Source: Sulfurimonas sp. (GTDB taxonomy: Bacteria > Campylobacterota > Campylobacteria > Campylobacterales > Sulfurimonadaceae). Taken from it: a stretch of DNA of 64,000 nt. The position numbers were made by a program, and so were the translations under genes. Shown here one piece after another: positions 8,514-17,840 of this stretch (its first letter is position 1; every line of letters begins with the position of its first letter). The DNA lies in contig NZ_JBFHGL010000010.1 of the NCBI RefSeq assembly GCF_041583195.1, forward strand, positions 1 through 64,000, in the 5' to 3' direction. The notes below the pieces were generated by a model. The model had not been told where the DNA came from. It saw only the letters and a program-made list of their open reading frames with translations, and did not search any database.

Positions 8514-8852
8514 TTATATATCTGTTGCATCTTTTACATCTGTAGCAGATAGTTTTTCCATCTCTGTCTCCACAAGATCTAAAAAGTCGTTACGTGTTTT
8601 TTCATCCATATTGTCTTTTAGTATCTCTAAAATATATTTGATCCCATTAGCATTTATCTTTTTAACACTTGCCAAGTAATGTACATATGCTATAGATTTA
8701 ACATCATCTATAGAGTATAGCTTTTTTATATCATCTTTGATTGGAAGCAGCCCCTTATCTTCATACATTTTTAGAGTTCTAGGTTTTGCACTTAGTATTT
8801 CTGCAATACTGCTAAGTGGTAATACATTTTTTTTATTATTCAATAAAGCCAT
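8514..8852 (-). CDS. MerR-family transcriptional regulator
   Basis: 112 residues from ATG 8852, which has AAGG 8 bases upstream; a longer hydrophobic extension upstream is AT-rich noise. The N-terminal winged helix is visible (LPLSSIAEILSAKPRTLKMY, then EDKGLLP, YSIDDV), followed by a short helical dimerisation tail. No metal-binding Cys is seen. It is divergent from putA with inverted repeats between them, so control of the proline operon is plausible but unproven. Confidence 0.8.
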   Translation of the reverse strand: MALLNNKKNVLPLSSIAEILSAKPRTLKMYEDKGLLPIKDDIKKLYSIDDVKSIAYVHYLASVKKINANGIKYILEILKDNMDEKTRNDFLDLVETEMEKLSATDVKDATDI

Positions 8853-8920
8853 ATACAACCTTGTTTTTTCGAAATTATACAAAAAATAATAGATAAATAT
8901 ATTTAAAAGCATGGAATAGT

Positions 8921-8941
8921 TTATGTAAAATAATTACATAA
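8921..8941. promoter_or_regulatory. Possible operator between merR-like gene and putA
   Basis: TTATGTAA-N5-TTACATAA is a perfect inverted repeat in the divergent region. A related TTGTAAATATTATACATAA follows at 8944-8962. The symmetry fits a dimeric regulator such as the neighbouring MerR protein; AT-richness lowers certainty. Confidence 0.45.
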
Positions 8942-8969
8942 ATATTGTAAATATTATACATAAAATGAG

Positions 8970-8999
8970 TTGAGTTTGACATTTTAACTGTATTATACT
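8970..8999 (+). promoter_or_regulatory. Possible putA promoter
   Basis: TTGAGT (8970-8975), 18-base spacer, TATACT (8994-8999), 42 bases before putA. A better -35 hexamer, TTGACA at 8976, is only 12 bases from this -10. Confidence 0.4.
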
Positions 9000-9041
9000 A
9001 CAGTAAAGCAGAGATATAACATTGTATAAGGATAATATTTA

Positions 9042-12000
9042 ATGAGTATACCCGATAAAATTGTTCAAGATGTAAAAAGTGTTGCATATGAGTGGCAAAA
9101 AGAGATACAAGTTTCCCGTAAAAGTAAAGAACAAGATTTTCACGAGATGATGCTTAAGATGTTGAAAAATCCGGTTAACAAAATATTTCTTATTGAATTG
9201 CTAGATCAAAGTTTCCGCTCACACAATCCTGACAGAGTAGCTGATCAGTTAGAACATATATTTGATAAATATAAGGCTACGGATTTTTTCTCACAGTTTG
9301 AACAAATTTTGATATGGCTTTTTCGCGATATAGGTGTATATGTAAGCTCTATATCTATTCCAATGTTTGTAAAGTATCTTCGTGACGATATAAGCTCGAT
9401 CGTAATCAAAGGTGAGGACCCACTACTTTCAAAACATATGAAAGCTAGAAAAGATGAAGGTACTCGTGTAAATATAAATGTAATAGGTGAGATAGTCTTA
9501 AGTGAGCAAGAAGCTGCTAAAAGGGTTTCAAAATATATTAAACTTCTTCAAAATCCGGACGTGGATTATCTTTCAATCAAAATTTCAAATCTATTTTCTC
9601 AAATTATTCCGCATGCACACAATAATAATGTAGAACATATATCTTTACAACTTGAAAAGGTATATAGTGCAGCTAAAGAAAATACTTACATTGATAAAGA
9701 TAATGTAAAACATTACAAGTTTGTAAATTTAGACATGGAAGAGTATAGAGATGTTGAAACTACAATAGATGCATTCAAAAAAGTTCTATCAAAAGAGCAG
9801 TTTAAAGATCTAAAAGCGGGAATAGTTATTCAAACATATCTGCCTGATGCAATGATCTATATTAAAGACTTGTATAACTGGGCTAAAAGAAGAGTAGAGA
9901 GTGGCGGTGCACCTATAAAGATCCGTATTGTAAAAGGTGCAAATCAGGAGATGGAACTTACAGAAGCATCACTCAGAGGCTGGCCAAGTGTCACTTACTC
10001 TTCCAAGGCTGAATCTGATGCAAATTTTAAAATAGCTATGGACTTTTTACTTGATCCTAAAGTGGCACCTTATGTTCATACCGGTGTAGCTTCACACAAC
10101 TTGTTTGATCATGCACTAGCTATGCTTTTGGCAAAGACAAGGGGTGTAGAGAAGTATGTAACTGCTGAGATGCTTGAAGGGATGAGTGAAGCAGCTTATG
10201 AGATCTTAAAAAAACAAGGTCTTGATGTAATTCTTTATGCTCCGACTGCTACAAAAGATACATTTACAAATGCAATAGCATATTTGGTTAGAAGATTTGA
10301 TGAAAATACAGCTGAGCAAAACTTCTTAAGACACAGCTTTGGACTTGAAGTTGATACACCGGCTTGGGATACACTAGTAAAGACTTACGATGATGCAGTT
10401 GAGTTAATACCGACTCTAAGTCAAAAACCAAACCGAGATCAGGATAGAAATAAAGAGCTAAAGAAAGAAAATATTGATATAGAGCATTATCACTTTGCAA
10501 ATGAAAGTGACACTGATTTTGTTTTAAAAGCAAATAGAGAGTGGGCAGAAAAGATTCGCGAAAAATGGCAGAATATAAGTGATATAGGAGGCTTTAATGC
10601 TTATCCTGTTGTCGGCGGAAAAATTATTCAAGACGATAAGCATATAGATGTAATAGATAAGAGCCAATATCATGAAAACAAAATAGTAGGTCACTATGTA
10701 GAAGCTTCAGAAAATGATATGAAAGTAGCTATAGCTGCGGCAAAAGAAGATGCAGACGGTTGGAGAAAACTAAGTGTAGAGGATAGACAGAAGATCTTAA
10801 TGGATGTAGCTCATGAGATAAGAGCTAGCAGAGCTGATCTAATAGGTGTAGCTGCTGCTGAAGTTGGTAAGGTGTTTACAGAAACTGATGTAGAGGTAAG
10901 TGAAGCAATCGATTTTTTAAACTTCTATCCTTACAGCGTAGTAAAAACATCAGCACTTACTGGTGTACAGACATCACCTAAAGGCGTTGGACTCGTGATC
11001 AGTCCATGGAACTTTCCTGTTGCTATTCCTGCAGGCGGTGTTGCGGCAAGTTTAGCTGCTGGAAATACTGTAATTTTAAAACCTGCAGAAGATGCGATTT
11101 TATGTGCCTACAGATTATGTCAGTGTTTTTGGAATGCAGGGGTGAGCAAAAATACGCTTCAGTTTGTTCCGGCTCAGGGTTCAGATGTAGGTAAGCATAT
11201 GATTCCTAGTAAAGATATAGACTTTGTGATATTTACAGGTGGCGAAAAAACTGCTTACAACATCATAAAAGCTCGACCGGATATACATATAAGTGCAGAA
11301 ACAGGCGGTAAAGATGCAACTATAGTTACAGCTATGGCTGATCGCGATCAGGCACTTAAAAATGTAATTGTGTCAGCATTTCATAATTCTGGACAAAAAT
11401 GTTCTGCAACATCTCTTTTAGTTTTAGAAAAAGAGGTGTATGAAGACGAAAACTTTAAAAATGCACTAAAAGAAGCAGTCGAGTCATTAGAAACAGGTTC
11501 AGTATGGGATTTTAAAAATCGTATAGGTACATTAAGCAATCTTCCAAGCGGGGAGCTTAAAAAATCTCTTTCATATCTAGATGAGGGTGAAGAGTGGCTT
11601 GTTAAACCGGATTTTGCAGACAGAGGAAATCCTTATATGTTAAAGCCATCTGTTAGATGGGGTACTAAGAAAAATGACTTTTGTCATATGAATGAACTTT
11701 TTGGTCCGGTACTTAGTGTAATGTGTGCAGAAGATCTGGATGATGCTATTGATATAGTTAATTCTACCGGCTATGGTTTAACATCAGGAATTGAAACTTT
11801 AGATAAAAGAGAACAAGATTACTGGAGAGAAAAAATAATAGCCGGAAACTTATATATAAACCGTGGAACGACTGGTGCGATCGTAATCCGTCAACCTTTT
11901 GGAGGAATGAGAAAATCTGCTATAGGAAGCGGTAAAAAGGCAGGTGGATTTAATTATGTAAGTCAGTTTATGAATATAGATTACAAAGAGACAAACCTTT

Positions 12001-12626
12001 ATGAATCTTGTTCAAACCAGTTTATTGATCAGATGAGAATTATGCTCACAAGAGATACGGTATTTAATGAAGAGTGTGAAGCTGCTCTTAGACATATCTG
12101 TCATTTTGCACATTGGTTAGAGGCGGAATTTTTAAAAGAACATGACTATGCCCATATAAGAGGTGAGAGTAACATTATTCGATATCTTCCTGTAAAAAGT
12201 GTACTTCTCAGAATAGAAGAAAATGATCAACTTGATGAGATACTTACAACTATTATGGCCATTAAAATGGTTGGTGCATCTTTACATATATCTATCCCTG
12301 AAAAATCTAAAAAAGCAGAATTTATTTGGCTTGAGTCTAAACACAGATCTTTTATTGGTAAAGACGATAGTATAAATCGTGATAATGAAGAACAGTTGAT
12401 CTCTAAGATACCTGGAGTTCAAAGAGTAAGGTTTTTACATCCTGATAACGTAACACAAAAAATTTATGACTCTATAGCAGATAAAGCTATCTATATTGCA
12501 AGTGATAACTTCGTATCTCACGGAAGACTTGAACTAATGCATTATTTTATAGAACAAAGTGTATCTAATTCATATCACAGATATGGTAATTTAGGTATTC
12601 AAGGTCTTACGGTTGAGGAGGTGTAA
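9042..12626 (+). CDS. putA: Bifunctional proline dehydrogenase / P5C dehydrogenase
   Basis: 1194 residues. The first half is a FAD proline dehydrogenase barrel (IRIVKGANQEMELTEASLRG, APTATKD, FLRHSFG). The second half is an aldehyde dehydrogenase: ISPWNFPVAIPAGG, FTGG, SAETGGKDA with the general-base Glu, and the catalytic Cys787 in NSGQKCSAT. It oxidises proline to glutamate with substrate channelling. There is no ribbon-helix-helix domain at the N-terminus, so it is not the self-repressing PutA type. About 200 further residues after the ALDH core are of unclear role. It is followed by putP after 3 bases. Confidence 0.96.
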   Translation: MSIPDKIVQDVKSVAYEWQKEIQVSRKSKEQDFHEMMLKMLKNPVNKIFLIELLDQSFRSHNPDRVADQLEHIFDKYKATDFFSQFEQILIWLFRDIGVYVSSISIPMFVKYLRDDISSIVIKGEDPLLSKHMKARKDEGTRVNINVIGEIVLSEQEAAKRVSKYIKLLQNPDVDYLSIKISNLFSQIIPHAHNNNVEHISLQLEKVYSAAKENTYIDKDNVKHYKFVNLDMEEYRDVETTIDAFKKVLSKEQFKDLKAGIVIQTYLPDAMIYIKDLYNWAKRRVESGGAPIKIRIVKGANQEMELTEASLRGWPSVTYSSKAESDANFKIAMDFLLDPKVAPYVHTGVASHNLFDHALAMLLAKTRGVEKYVTAEMLEGMSEAAYEILKKQGLDVILYAPTATKDTFTNAIAYLVRRFDENTAEQNFLRHSFGLEVDTPAWDTLVKTYDDAVELIPTLSQKPNRDQDRNKELKKENIDIEHYHFANESDTDFVLKANREWAEKIREKWQNISDIGGFNAYPVVGGKIIQDDKHIDVIDKSQYHENKIVGHYVEASENDMKVAIAAAKEDADGWRKLSVEDRQKILMDVAHEIRASRADLIGVAAAEVGKVFTETDVEVSEAIDFLNFYPYSVVKTSALTGVQTSPKGVGLVISPWNFPVAIPAGGVAASLAAGNTVILKPAEDAILCAYRLCQCFWNAGVSKNTLQFVPAQGSDVGKHMIPSKDIDFVIFTGGEKTAYNIIKARPDIHISAETGGKDATIVTAMADRDQALKNVIVSAFHNSGQKCSATSLLVLEKEVYEDENFKNALKEAVESLETGSVWDFKNRIGTLSNLPSGELKKSLSYLDEGEEWLVKPDFADRGNPYMLKPSVRWGTKKNDFCHMNELFGPVLSVMCAEDLDDAIDIVNSTGYGLTSGIETLDKREQDYWREKIIAGNLYINRGTTGAIVIRQPFGGMRKSAIGSGKKAGGFNYVSQFMNIDYKETNLYESCSNQFIDQMRIMLTRDTVFNEECEAALRHICHFAHWLEAEFLKEHDYAHIRGESNIIRYLPVKSVLLRIEENDQLDEILTTIMAIKMVGASLHISIPEKSKKAEFIWLESKHRSFIGKDDSINRDNEEQLISKIPGVQRVRFLHPDNVTQKIYDSIADKAIYIASDNFVSHGRLELMHYFIEQSVSNSYHRYGNLGIQGLTVEEV

Positions 12627-12629
12627 AGG

Positions 12630-14099
12630 ATGCAGACTGAGATATTAATATCGTTTATAGGATATATGCTGGTAATGCTGGCAATAGGATTTTACTTTTA
12701 TTTTAAAACAAGTGATTTGAGTGATTATGTTCTAGGTGGGCGTGGACTTAATCCAAGTGTAACAGCTCTTAGTGCAGGGGCATCAGACATGAGTGGATGG
12801 CTTCTTTTGGGGTTGCCGGGTATGATGTATAGTGATGGACTTGTTGGTAGCTGGATCGCTGTGGGACTTTTAATAGGTGCTTATATTAACTGGAAGTATG
12901 TTGCAAAAAGATTACGTGTATATACACATCACTTAAACGATTCCATAACAATTCCTGATTATTTTGCAAATCGTTTTGAAGATAAGGGTAATACTTTAAG
13001 AGTTGTAACTGCTGTAGTGATTTTGGTTTTTTATACTTTATATACATCTTCAGGACTTGTAGGAGGTGCTAAACTTTTTGAAGCTACATTTAATATAGCA
13101 TACTCCGATGCACTTTTAATAGGTAGTTTTGTAATAGTGTCATATACATTTTTAGGTGGTTATAACGCTGTAAGCTGGACAGATTTTATTCAAGGAATAC
13201 TCATGATGTTAGCTCTTGTAATAACTCCTATAGTAGTTATTACTGAACTTGGTGGTGTGTCAAGTGCTTTAAGTACAATAGAATCTATCGATCCTACACA
13301 TCTGGATATGGTGGCTGGGGCATCTGTAATAAGTGTTATATCACTTTTAACATGGGGTCTTGGATATTTTGGTCAACCTCATATCTTAGTTAGATTTATG
13401 TCTATTAGAGATGAAGATGAGATGTGTGTAGCAAAAAATATTGGTATGGGTTGGATGGGTATTTCAATCATCGGATCACTTAGTGTAGGTTTTTTCGGAC
13501 TTGCTTATGTAACTGCAAATGGTGTAGACTTGGCCGATAGTGAAAAGATATTTATAACACTTTCACAACTTGTATTCAACCCTTGGATAGCAGGTTTTTT
13601 ACTTGCGGCAATACTTGCAGCAATTATGAGTACGGTTGATTCTCAATTACTAGTATCTTCTTCTGTCTTGACTCGTGATATATATCATTCGATTATACAT
13701 AAAGATGCAAGTGATAAGGAACTGGTATGGGTAGGTCGTGCTACCGTAATAGGTATAGCAGTTATTGCGTGGTATTTATCAACTGATGCAAATTCAAGCG
13801 TACTTAGTCTTGTCGCTTATGCGTGGGCAGGTTTTGGTGCTGCATTTGGACCAATTATCATTTTGAGTCTTTATAACAGAAATATTAATAGAATAGGGGC
13901 TATATCAGGTATGGTTGTAGGAGCTTTAACAGTGATAATTTATAAGCAGTTAGAGGGTGGTATATTTGACATATTTGAACTGTTACCGGGATTTATATTT
14001 TCTTGGATAACAATATTGATAGTCAGTAAATATACTCAAGTAAATTCAAGCTCAATATTGAAAAATTTTGATGAAGTACAAAAAAGATTAAATAAGTAG
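12630..14099 (+). CDS. putP: Sodium/proline symporter
   Basis: 489 residues, SSS family, with about 13 hydrophobic segments. The conserved early block YVLGGRGLNPSVTALSAGAS and DMSGWLLLGLPG are those of PutP. The ribosome site lies in the end of putA (GAGGAGGTG), so the genes are coupled. It imports proline for PutA. Confidence 0.95.
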   Translation: MQTEILISFIGYMLVMLAIGFYFYFKTSDLSDYVLGGRGLNPSVTALSAGASDMSGWLLLGLPGMMYSDGLVGSWIAVGLLIGAYINWKYVAKRLRVYTHHLNDSITIPDYFANRFEDKGNTLRVVTAVVILVFYTLYTSSGLVGGAKLFEATFNIAYSDALLIGSFVIVSYTFLGGYNAVSWTDFIQGILMMLALVITPIVVITELGGVSSALSTIESIDPTHLDMVAGASVISVISLLTWGLGYFGQPHILVRFMSIRDEDEMCVAKNIGMGWMGISIIGSLSVGFFGLAYVTANGVDLADSEKIFITLSQLVFNPWIAGFLLAAILAAIMSTVDSQLLVSSSVLTRDIYHSIIHKDASDKELVWVGRATVIGIAVIAWYLSTDANSSVLSLVAYAWAGFGAAFGPIIILSLYNRNINRIGAISGMVVGALTVIIYKQLEGGIFDIFELLPGFIFSWITILIVSKYTQVNSSSILKNFDEVQKRLNK

Positions 14100-14108
14100 G
14101 AGATATAT

Positions 14109-14873
14109 TTGAAAAGGATAGTAGTTAAAGTAGGTAGTTCAGTGTTGACAGAGACAACAAGTATAGCTAAGCAGAGGATGTTAAACCTTGTAGGTCTGAT
14201 AGCAGAAGCTAGAGAAAAATATGAAGTAATACTTGTTTCATCAGGTGCTGTTGCAGCAGGGTACACTGCAGTTCAACTTAACAGAAAAGTACCTACAAGT
14301 AAAAAAGTTTTAGCTTCTCTAGGGCAACCGATACTCATGAGTTCATATAAAAAACTATTTGATATCTATGATGTAACTATATCGCAAATACTTTTAACTG
14401 AAGAGGACTTTGATTCTCGTGTACATACACAGATAGTTCAAGATATTATTGAGCGAACTTTAAGAAACGACATTTTGCCAATTGTAAATGAAAATGATAT
14501 TTCAACAACACCGGAACAGCTTTTTGGTGACAATGATCAACTATCGGCTCATGTAGCTCATCATACTGGCGCAGATTTATTAGTTATCTTAAGTGATATA
14601 GACGGTTATTATGATTCTAATCCTCAAGATAATCCAAATGCAATAATAAGAAAAACAGTAAAAAAAATTGAAGATAATGAGTTAGAACAAAAACATACTC
14701 CAAATTCGGAATTTGCATCAGGTGGAATAGTTACAAAACTCAAAGCTGCTAAATATATGCTTGATAACGGTTTAGAGATGTTTTTATGTAACGGTTATGA
14801 TCTGAGTGCTGCCAGAGACTATCTACTAGAAGGTGTGCATAATAAAGGGACATTGTTTACAACTAAAAAATAA
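14109..14873 (+). CDS. proB: Glutamate 5-kinase (short form)
   Basis: 254 residues from TTG 14109, with AGGAG 6 bases upstream. The amino-acid kinase fold is clear: VVKVGSSVLT, LVSSGAVAAG, NENDIST, FGDNDQLSAHVA and GGIVTKLKAA. The C-terminal PUA domain of enteric ProB is absent, so this is the short form. It makes glutamyl-5-phosphate, the first step of proline synthesis. Finding it with the proline-degradation genes putA-putP is odd: both directions of the pathway would be co-transcribed. Confidence 0.92.
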   Translation: MKRIVVKVGSSVLTETTSIAKQRMLNLVGLIAEAREKYEVILVSSGAVAAGYTAVQLNRKVPTSKKVLASLGQPILMSSYKKLFDIYDVTISQILLTEEDFDSRVHTQIVQDIIERTLRNDILPIVNENDISTTPEQLFGDNDQLSAHVAHHTGADLLVILSDIDGYYDSNPQDNPNAIIRKTVKKIEDNELEQKHTPNSEFASGGIVTKLKAAKYMLDNGLEMFLCNGYDLSAARDYLLEGVHNKGTLFTTKK

Positions 14874-14879
14874 AATCAG

Positions 14880-14915
14880 AAATCTAAATAATGAAATTTA
14901 TTTTTTAGATTTTTT
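14880..14915. terminator. Probable terminator between proB and the cytochrome gene
   Basis: AAATCTAAA (14880-14888) and TTTAGATTT (14904-14912) form a 9-bp stem followed by T residues for the + strand. It overlaps the last codons of the minus-strand cytochrome gene. Confidence 0.5.
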
Positions 14916-15260
14916 GAATTGAGATATATATTCAGCAAGAATGTGGATCTCATGATCAGAAAAATCTGAGACTATCCCCTTCATTAAGTGACCAAACCTA
15001 TGTTTATTTCTTTTCCCTTTTTGATAGTCTTTTAATGCTTCAACTATTTCTTCTTTTTTATAAAAGGCTATTATGTCAGATTTTCTAATTGCATGAAGTT
15101 CACCTCTCTCACCATGACATCTTTGACATTTTTGAAACAGTTGTTTTGCTTTTATATTGTCCTTTGGAGTATTTTTTCCGTATTTTGATTCTGAAGTAGA
15201 GTTACTGCTTTGACATCCAAAAAATGTAAAGGTTAATATTATAGAAAATAATACTTTCAT
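14898..15260 (-). CDS. Small c-type cytochrome, probable lipoprotein
   Basis: 120 residues from ATG 15260, which has GAGGAG 6 bases upstream. It has a hydrophobic N-terminus ending FFGCQSS (a loose lipobox), then a haem motif CQRCH at mid-protein and a later Met (HLMKGIV) as likely sixth ligand. It is a periplasmic mono-haem class I cytochrome in style. It follows the AraC-type gene on the same strand. Its electron partners are unknown. Confidence 0.8.
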   Translation of the reverse strand: MKVLFSIILTFTFFGCQSSNSTSESKYGKNTPKDNIKAKQLFQKCQRCHGERGELHAIRKSDIIAFYKKEEIVEALKDYQKGKRNKHRFGHLMKGIVSDFSDHEIHILAEYISQFKKSKK

Positions 15261-15338
15261 ACTAGACTCCTCTTGAAGCATCTACCTATAACTATAACTT
15301 GTATAGATAAATATAGAGTTAAGTATTAAAACTAGAAA

Positions 15339-16214
15339 TTAAAACTTAATAGACAGATAGTAGCTTATATCAAATAAGCCATTATCTTCCAAATAACCGT
15401 TTTTATTGTAAATAATAAATGATGGTTTGGTAGTTGTTTCATATTCACTGTCAACTAACCAGTCATGATATACCCACTGAATAAACCTTAATATATCTTC
15501 ACTACTTCCTTGAATGTCAAATTTTGCATATACACCATCAGATATTTTAAACTTTGGAAGTCTTTTTGTAAACAACTCTTCTTTTTCACCGGTAATAATA
15601 CATGCTATATATTGACAATCATCCAAAGATGTAACCGTAGGATTATCATGTAAAAGAGCTGCCATTTTATATTTTTTTACTTTATTATTTAAAATAAATG
15701 TATACAGCTTTTGCCACGTCTCTTTTACATTTTTGATATAACCGTTGTTTCTGATGTAGTAGCTTTCAATATAGGGCATATTTACTATTGTTGCTGATAT
15801 GTTTGAAAAATCAATATCTGTTTTTGTCGATATGTTTGAAGCTTTTAATATCGAATTTGAATAACTTTTATATGCACCGTTCCTCCACTCTTTGGGTGAG
15901 ACGTTAAACTTACCTTTAAAAGCTTTTATAAATGATGAATGGGAACTGTAACCGCATAGGTTTGCAACTTCAGAAATGGATGAGAATTTATTTGTAAGAA
16001 GAAGGCTTGATGCTTTTTGAAGTCTGATAGATTTAATGCTCTCATATATATTTTTTCCAAATATTTTTTTAAAAACTTTGTGCATATGGAACTTACTTAT
16101 TTCCAGATCTTTACTTAACTCATCTAAATCTATATCAATGTCTATATGCGTGTATATGTAGTACATAATAGCATTGGCTATTTTTTTGTTTTTTTGCAAA
16201 GTATTTTTATTCAT
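15339..16214 (-). CDS. AraC-family regulator with GyrI-like domain
   Basis: 291 residues from ATG 16214; an upstream in-frame start would add a hydrophobic stretch, and neither start has a strong ribosome site. The N-terminal AraC double HTH is visible (LSKDLEISKFHMHKVFKKIF, then EVANLCGYSSHSSFIKAFK). The C-terminal half is a GyrI/SoxS-Rob-type ligand-binding fold (ATIVNMPYIESYYIR, CQYIACIITG, YHDWLVDS). Such proteins respond to small molecules or drugs. It is divergent from the biotin carboxylase gene. Confidence 0.85.
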   Translation of the reverse strand: MNKNTLQKNKKIANAIMYYIYTHIDIDIDLDELSKDLEISKFHMHKVFKKIFGKNIYESIKSIRLQKASSLLLTNKFSSISEVANLCGYSSHSSFIKAFKGKFNVSPKEWRNGAYKSYSNSILKASNISTKTDIDFSNISATIVNMPYIESYYIRNNGYIKNVKETWQKLYTFILNNKVKKYKMAALLHDNPTVTSLDDCQYIACIITGEKEELFTKRLPKFKISDGVYAKFDIQGSSEDILRFIQWVYHDWLVDSEYETTTKPSFIIYNKNGYLEDNGLFDISYYLSIKF

Positions 16215-16364
16215 AAACTTATTATAGCAACTTAAGATAATAAAAATAACAATTATGGACAATTTTATTGCATTTATTAAATAAAATAATTGACAAAAAA
16301 TAAGAAGACTAGTTGACTTTGTATTGATTAGAATATTGCAATCATTTTTATACTAGGATGGATT

Positions 16365-17834
16365 ATGGAAAGAATATCTAAAGTTTTGGTTGCAAATCGC
16401 GGTGAGATAGCTCTAAGAATAATAAGAGCATGTAAAGAGCTTGAGATAAAATCGGTAGTTGTTTTTTCTGAAGCAGATGTAAATGGTGTATGGGTTGCAA
16501 AAGCAGATGAATGTTATCCCATAGTCGGTAATAGTGTAAACGCTTATCTAAACTATAATAAAATAATAGATATAGCAAAAAAAGCAGGTTGTGATGCTAT
16601 TCATCCTGGTTACGGATTTTTATCTGAAAGTGCAGAGTTTGCACAGGCTTGTTTAGAAAATGGTTTAATATTTATAGGACCAAAACCGGCACACATAGAA
16701 CTCTTTGGTGATAAAATGGCTTCAAAGGTAGCTATGAAAAGAGTTGGAGTTCCTGTTCTTGAAGGTACTGATACGCCAATTATAGATAAAGAAGAGGGTA
16801 AAAAAATAGCTCAGGAAATAGGATATCCGATCATCATAAAAGCAGCATTTGGAGGCGGGGGACGCGGAATGAGAATAGTTCATTTTGCAGATCAGTTTTC
16901 AGATATGTTTGATTCGGCTACAAATGAATCATTAAAATATTTTGGTAAAGGTGATGTATTTATAGAAAAGTATGTTCAAAACCCTAGACATATAGAGATC
17001 CAGGTTGTAGCTGACAAATATGGAAACGTTGTACATTTAGGGGAAAGGGATTGTTCTATTCAAAGACGTCATCAAAAGGTAATTGAGATAACTCCATCTC
17101 CGCTTTTAAATAGTGAAGTTAGAGAAAAATTATGTGAAGTTTCTATAAATGCTATGAAAAAACTAGGTTATGAGAGTGTAGGAACAGTTGAGTTTTTACT
17201 TGATGAGAAAGATAATATATATTTTATAGAGATGAATACCAGAGTTCAAGTTGAACACCCTGTAACTGAGATAGTATCGGGTATAGATATTATTCAGCGT
17301 ATGATAGAGATAGCCGCAGGTGACAAGTTAAAATATTCTCAAGAGCAGATAAGCTTTCGTGGATATGCAATTGAATTTAGAATAAACTCTGAAGATCCGC
17401 AAAATAACTTTTTCCCTACAACCGGTACTGTACAAAAATATCTAACTCCTGGTGGTCCAGGTGTTAGGCTAGATACTAGTTTGTATAGTGGTTATGAACT
17501 GCCGACTTGCTATGATTCTATGGTTGGAAAGCTTATTGTTTGGGCACTTGACTGGGAAGGTGCTGTTGCTAAAGCTAGACGTGCATTGGATGAATTTCAT
17601 ATAGAAGGATTTAAAACAAATATACCGCTTCATAGAGAGATTGTCAGAGACAATGATTTTAAAGAAGGTAAGTTTGATACAGGTTATTTAGATGCAAATA
17701 TGGATAGTTTTAACTTGCAGGCACAATCATTGATTTCACAAGAGGAGGAAAAAGCAAAGCAGTTAGTTCAAACGATAAGAGAATTAAAAGAAAATAATCT
17801 CGTATCGCTCCAAAATAATTTCACACTTTACTAA
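16365..17834 (+). CDS. Biotin carboxylase (acetyl-CoA or pyruvate carboxylase subunit)
   Basis: 489 residues, full length for a stand-alone biotin carboxylase. It shows LVANRGEIALRIIRACKEL, AIHPGYGFLSE, the Gly-rich ATP loop AFGGGGRGMRIV, the RDCSIQRRHQKVIE block and EMNTRVQVEHPVTE. It carboxylates biotin on a carrier protein with ATP and bicarbonate. Campylobacterota use this subunit type both in acetyl-CoA carboxylase (AccC) and in two-subunit pyruvate carboxylase (PycA). The partner is not in the window, so the choice is open. It converges with nifE, 6 bases between the ends. Confidence 0.88.
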   Translation: MERISKVLVANRGEIALRIIRACKELEIKSVVVFSEADVNGVWVAKADECYPIVGNSVNAYLNYNKIIDIAKKAGCDAIHPGYGFLSESAEFAQACLENGLIFIGPKPAHIELFGDKMASKVAMKRVGVPVLEGTDTPIIDKEEGKKIAQEIGYPIIIKAAFGGGGRGMRIVHFADQFSDMFDSATNESLKYFGKGDVFIEKYVQNPRHIEIQVVADKYGNVVHLGERDCSIQRRHQKVIEITPSPLLNSEVREKLCEVSINAMKKLGYESVGTVEFLLDEKDNIYFIEMNTRVQVEHPVTEIVSGIDIIQRMIEIAAGDKLKYSQEQISFRGYAIEFRINSEDPQNNFFPTTGTVQKYLTPGGPGVRLDTSLYSGYELPTCYDSMVGKLIVWALDWEGAVAKARRALDEFHIEGFKTNIPLHREIVRDNDFKEGKFDTGYLDANMDSFNLQAQSLISQEEEKAKQLVQTIRELKENNLVSLQNNFTLY

Positions 17835-17840
17835 AAGTTA

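Noticed and set aside
8976-8999. TTGACA and TATACT as a putA promoter pair
   Set aside because: Only 12 bases apart, too close for a sigma-70 promoter; TTGAGT at 8970 fits the spacing better.
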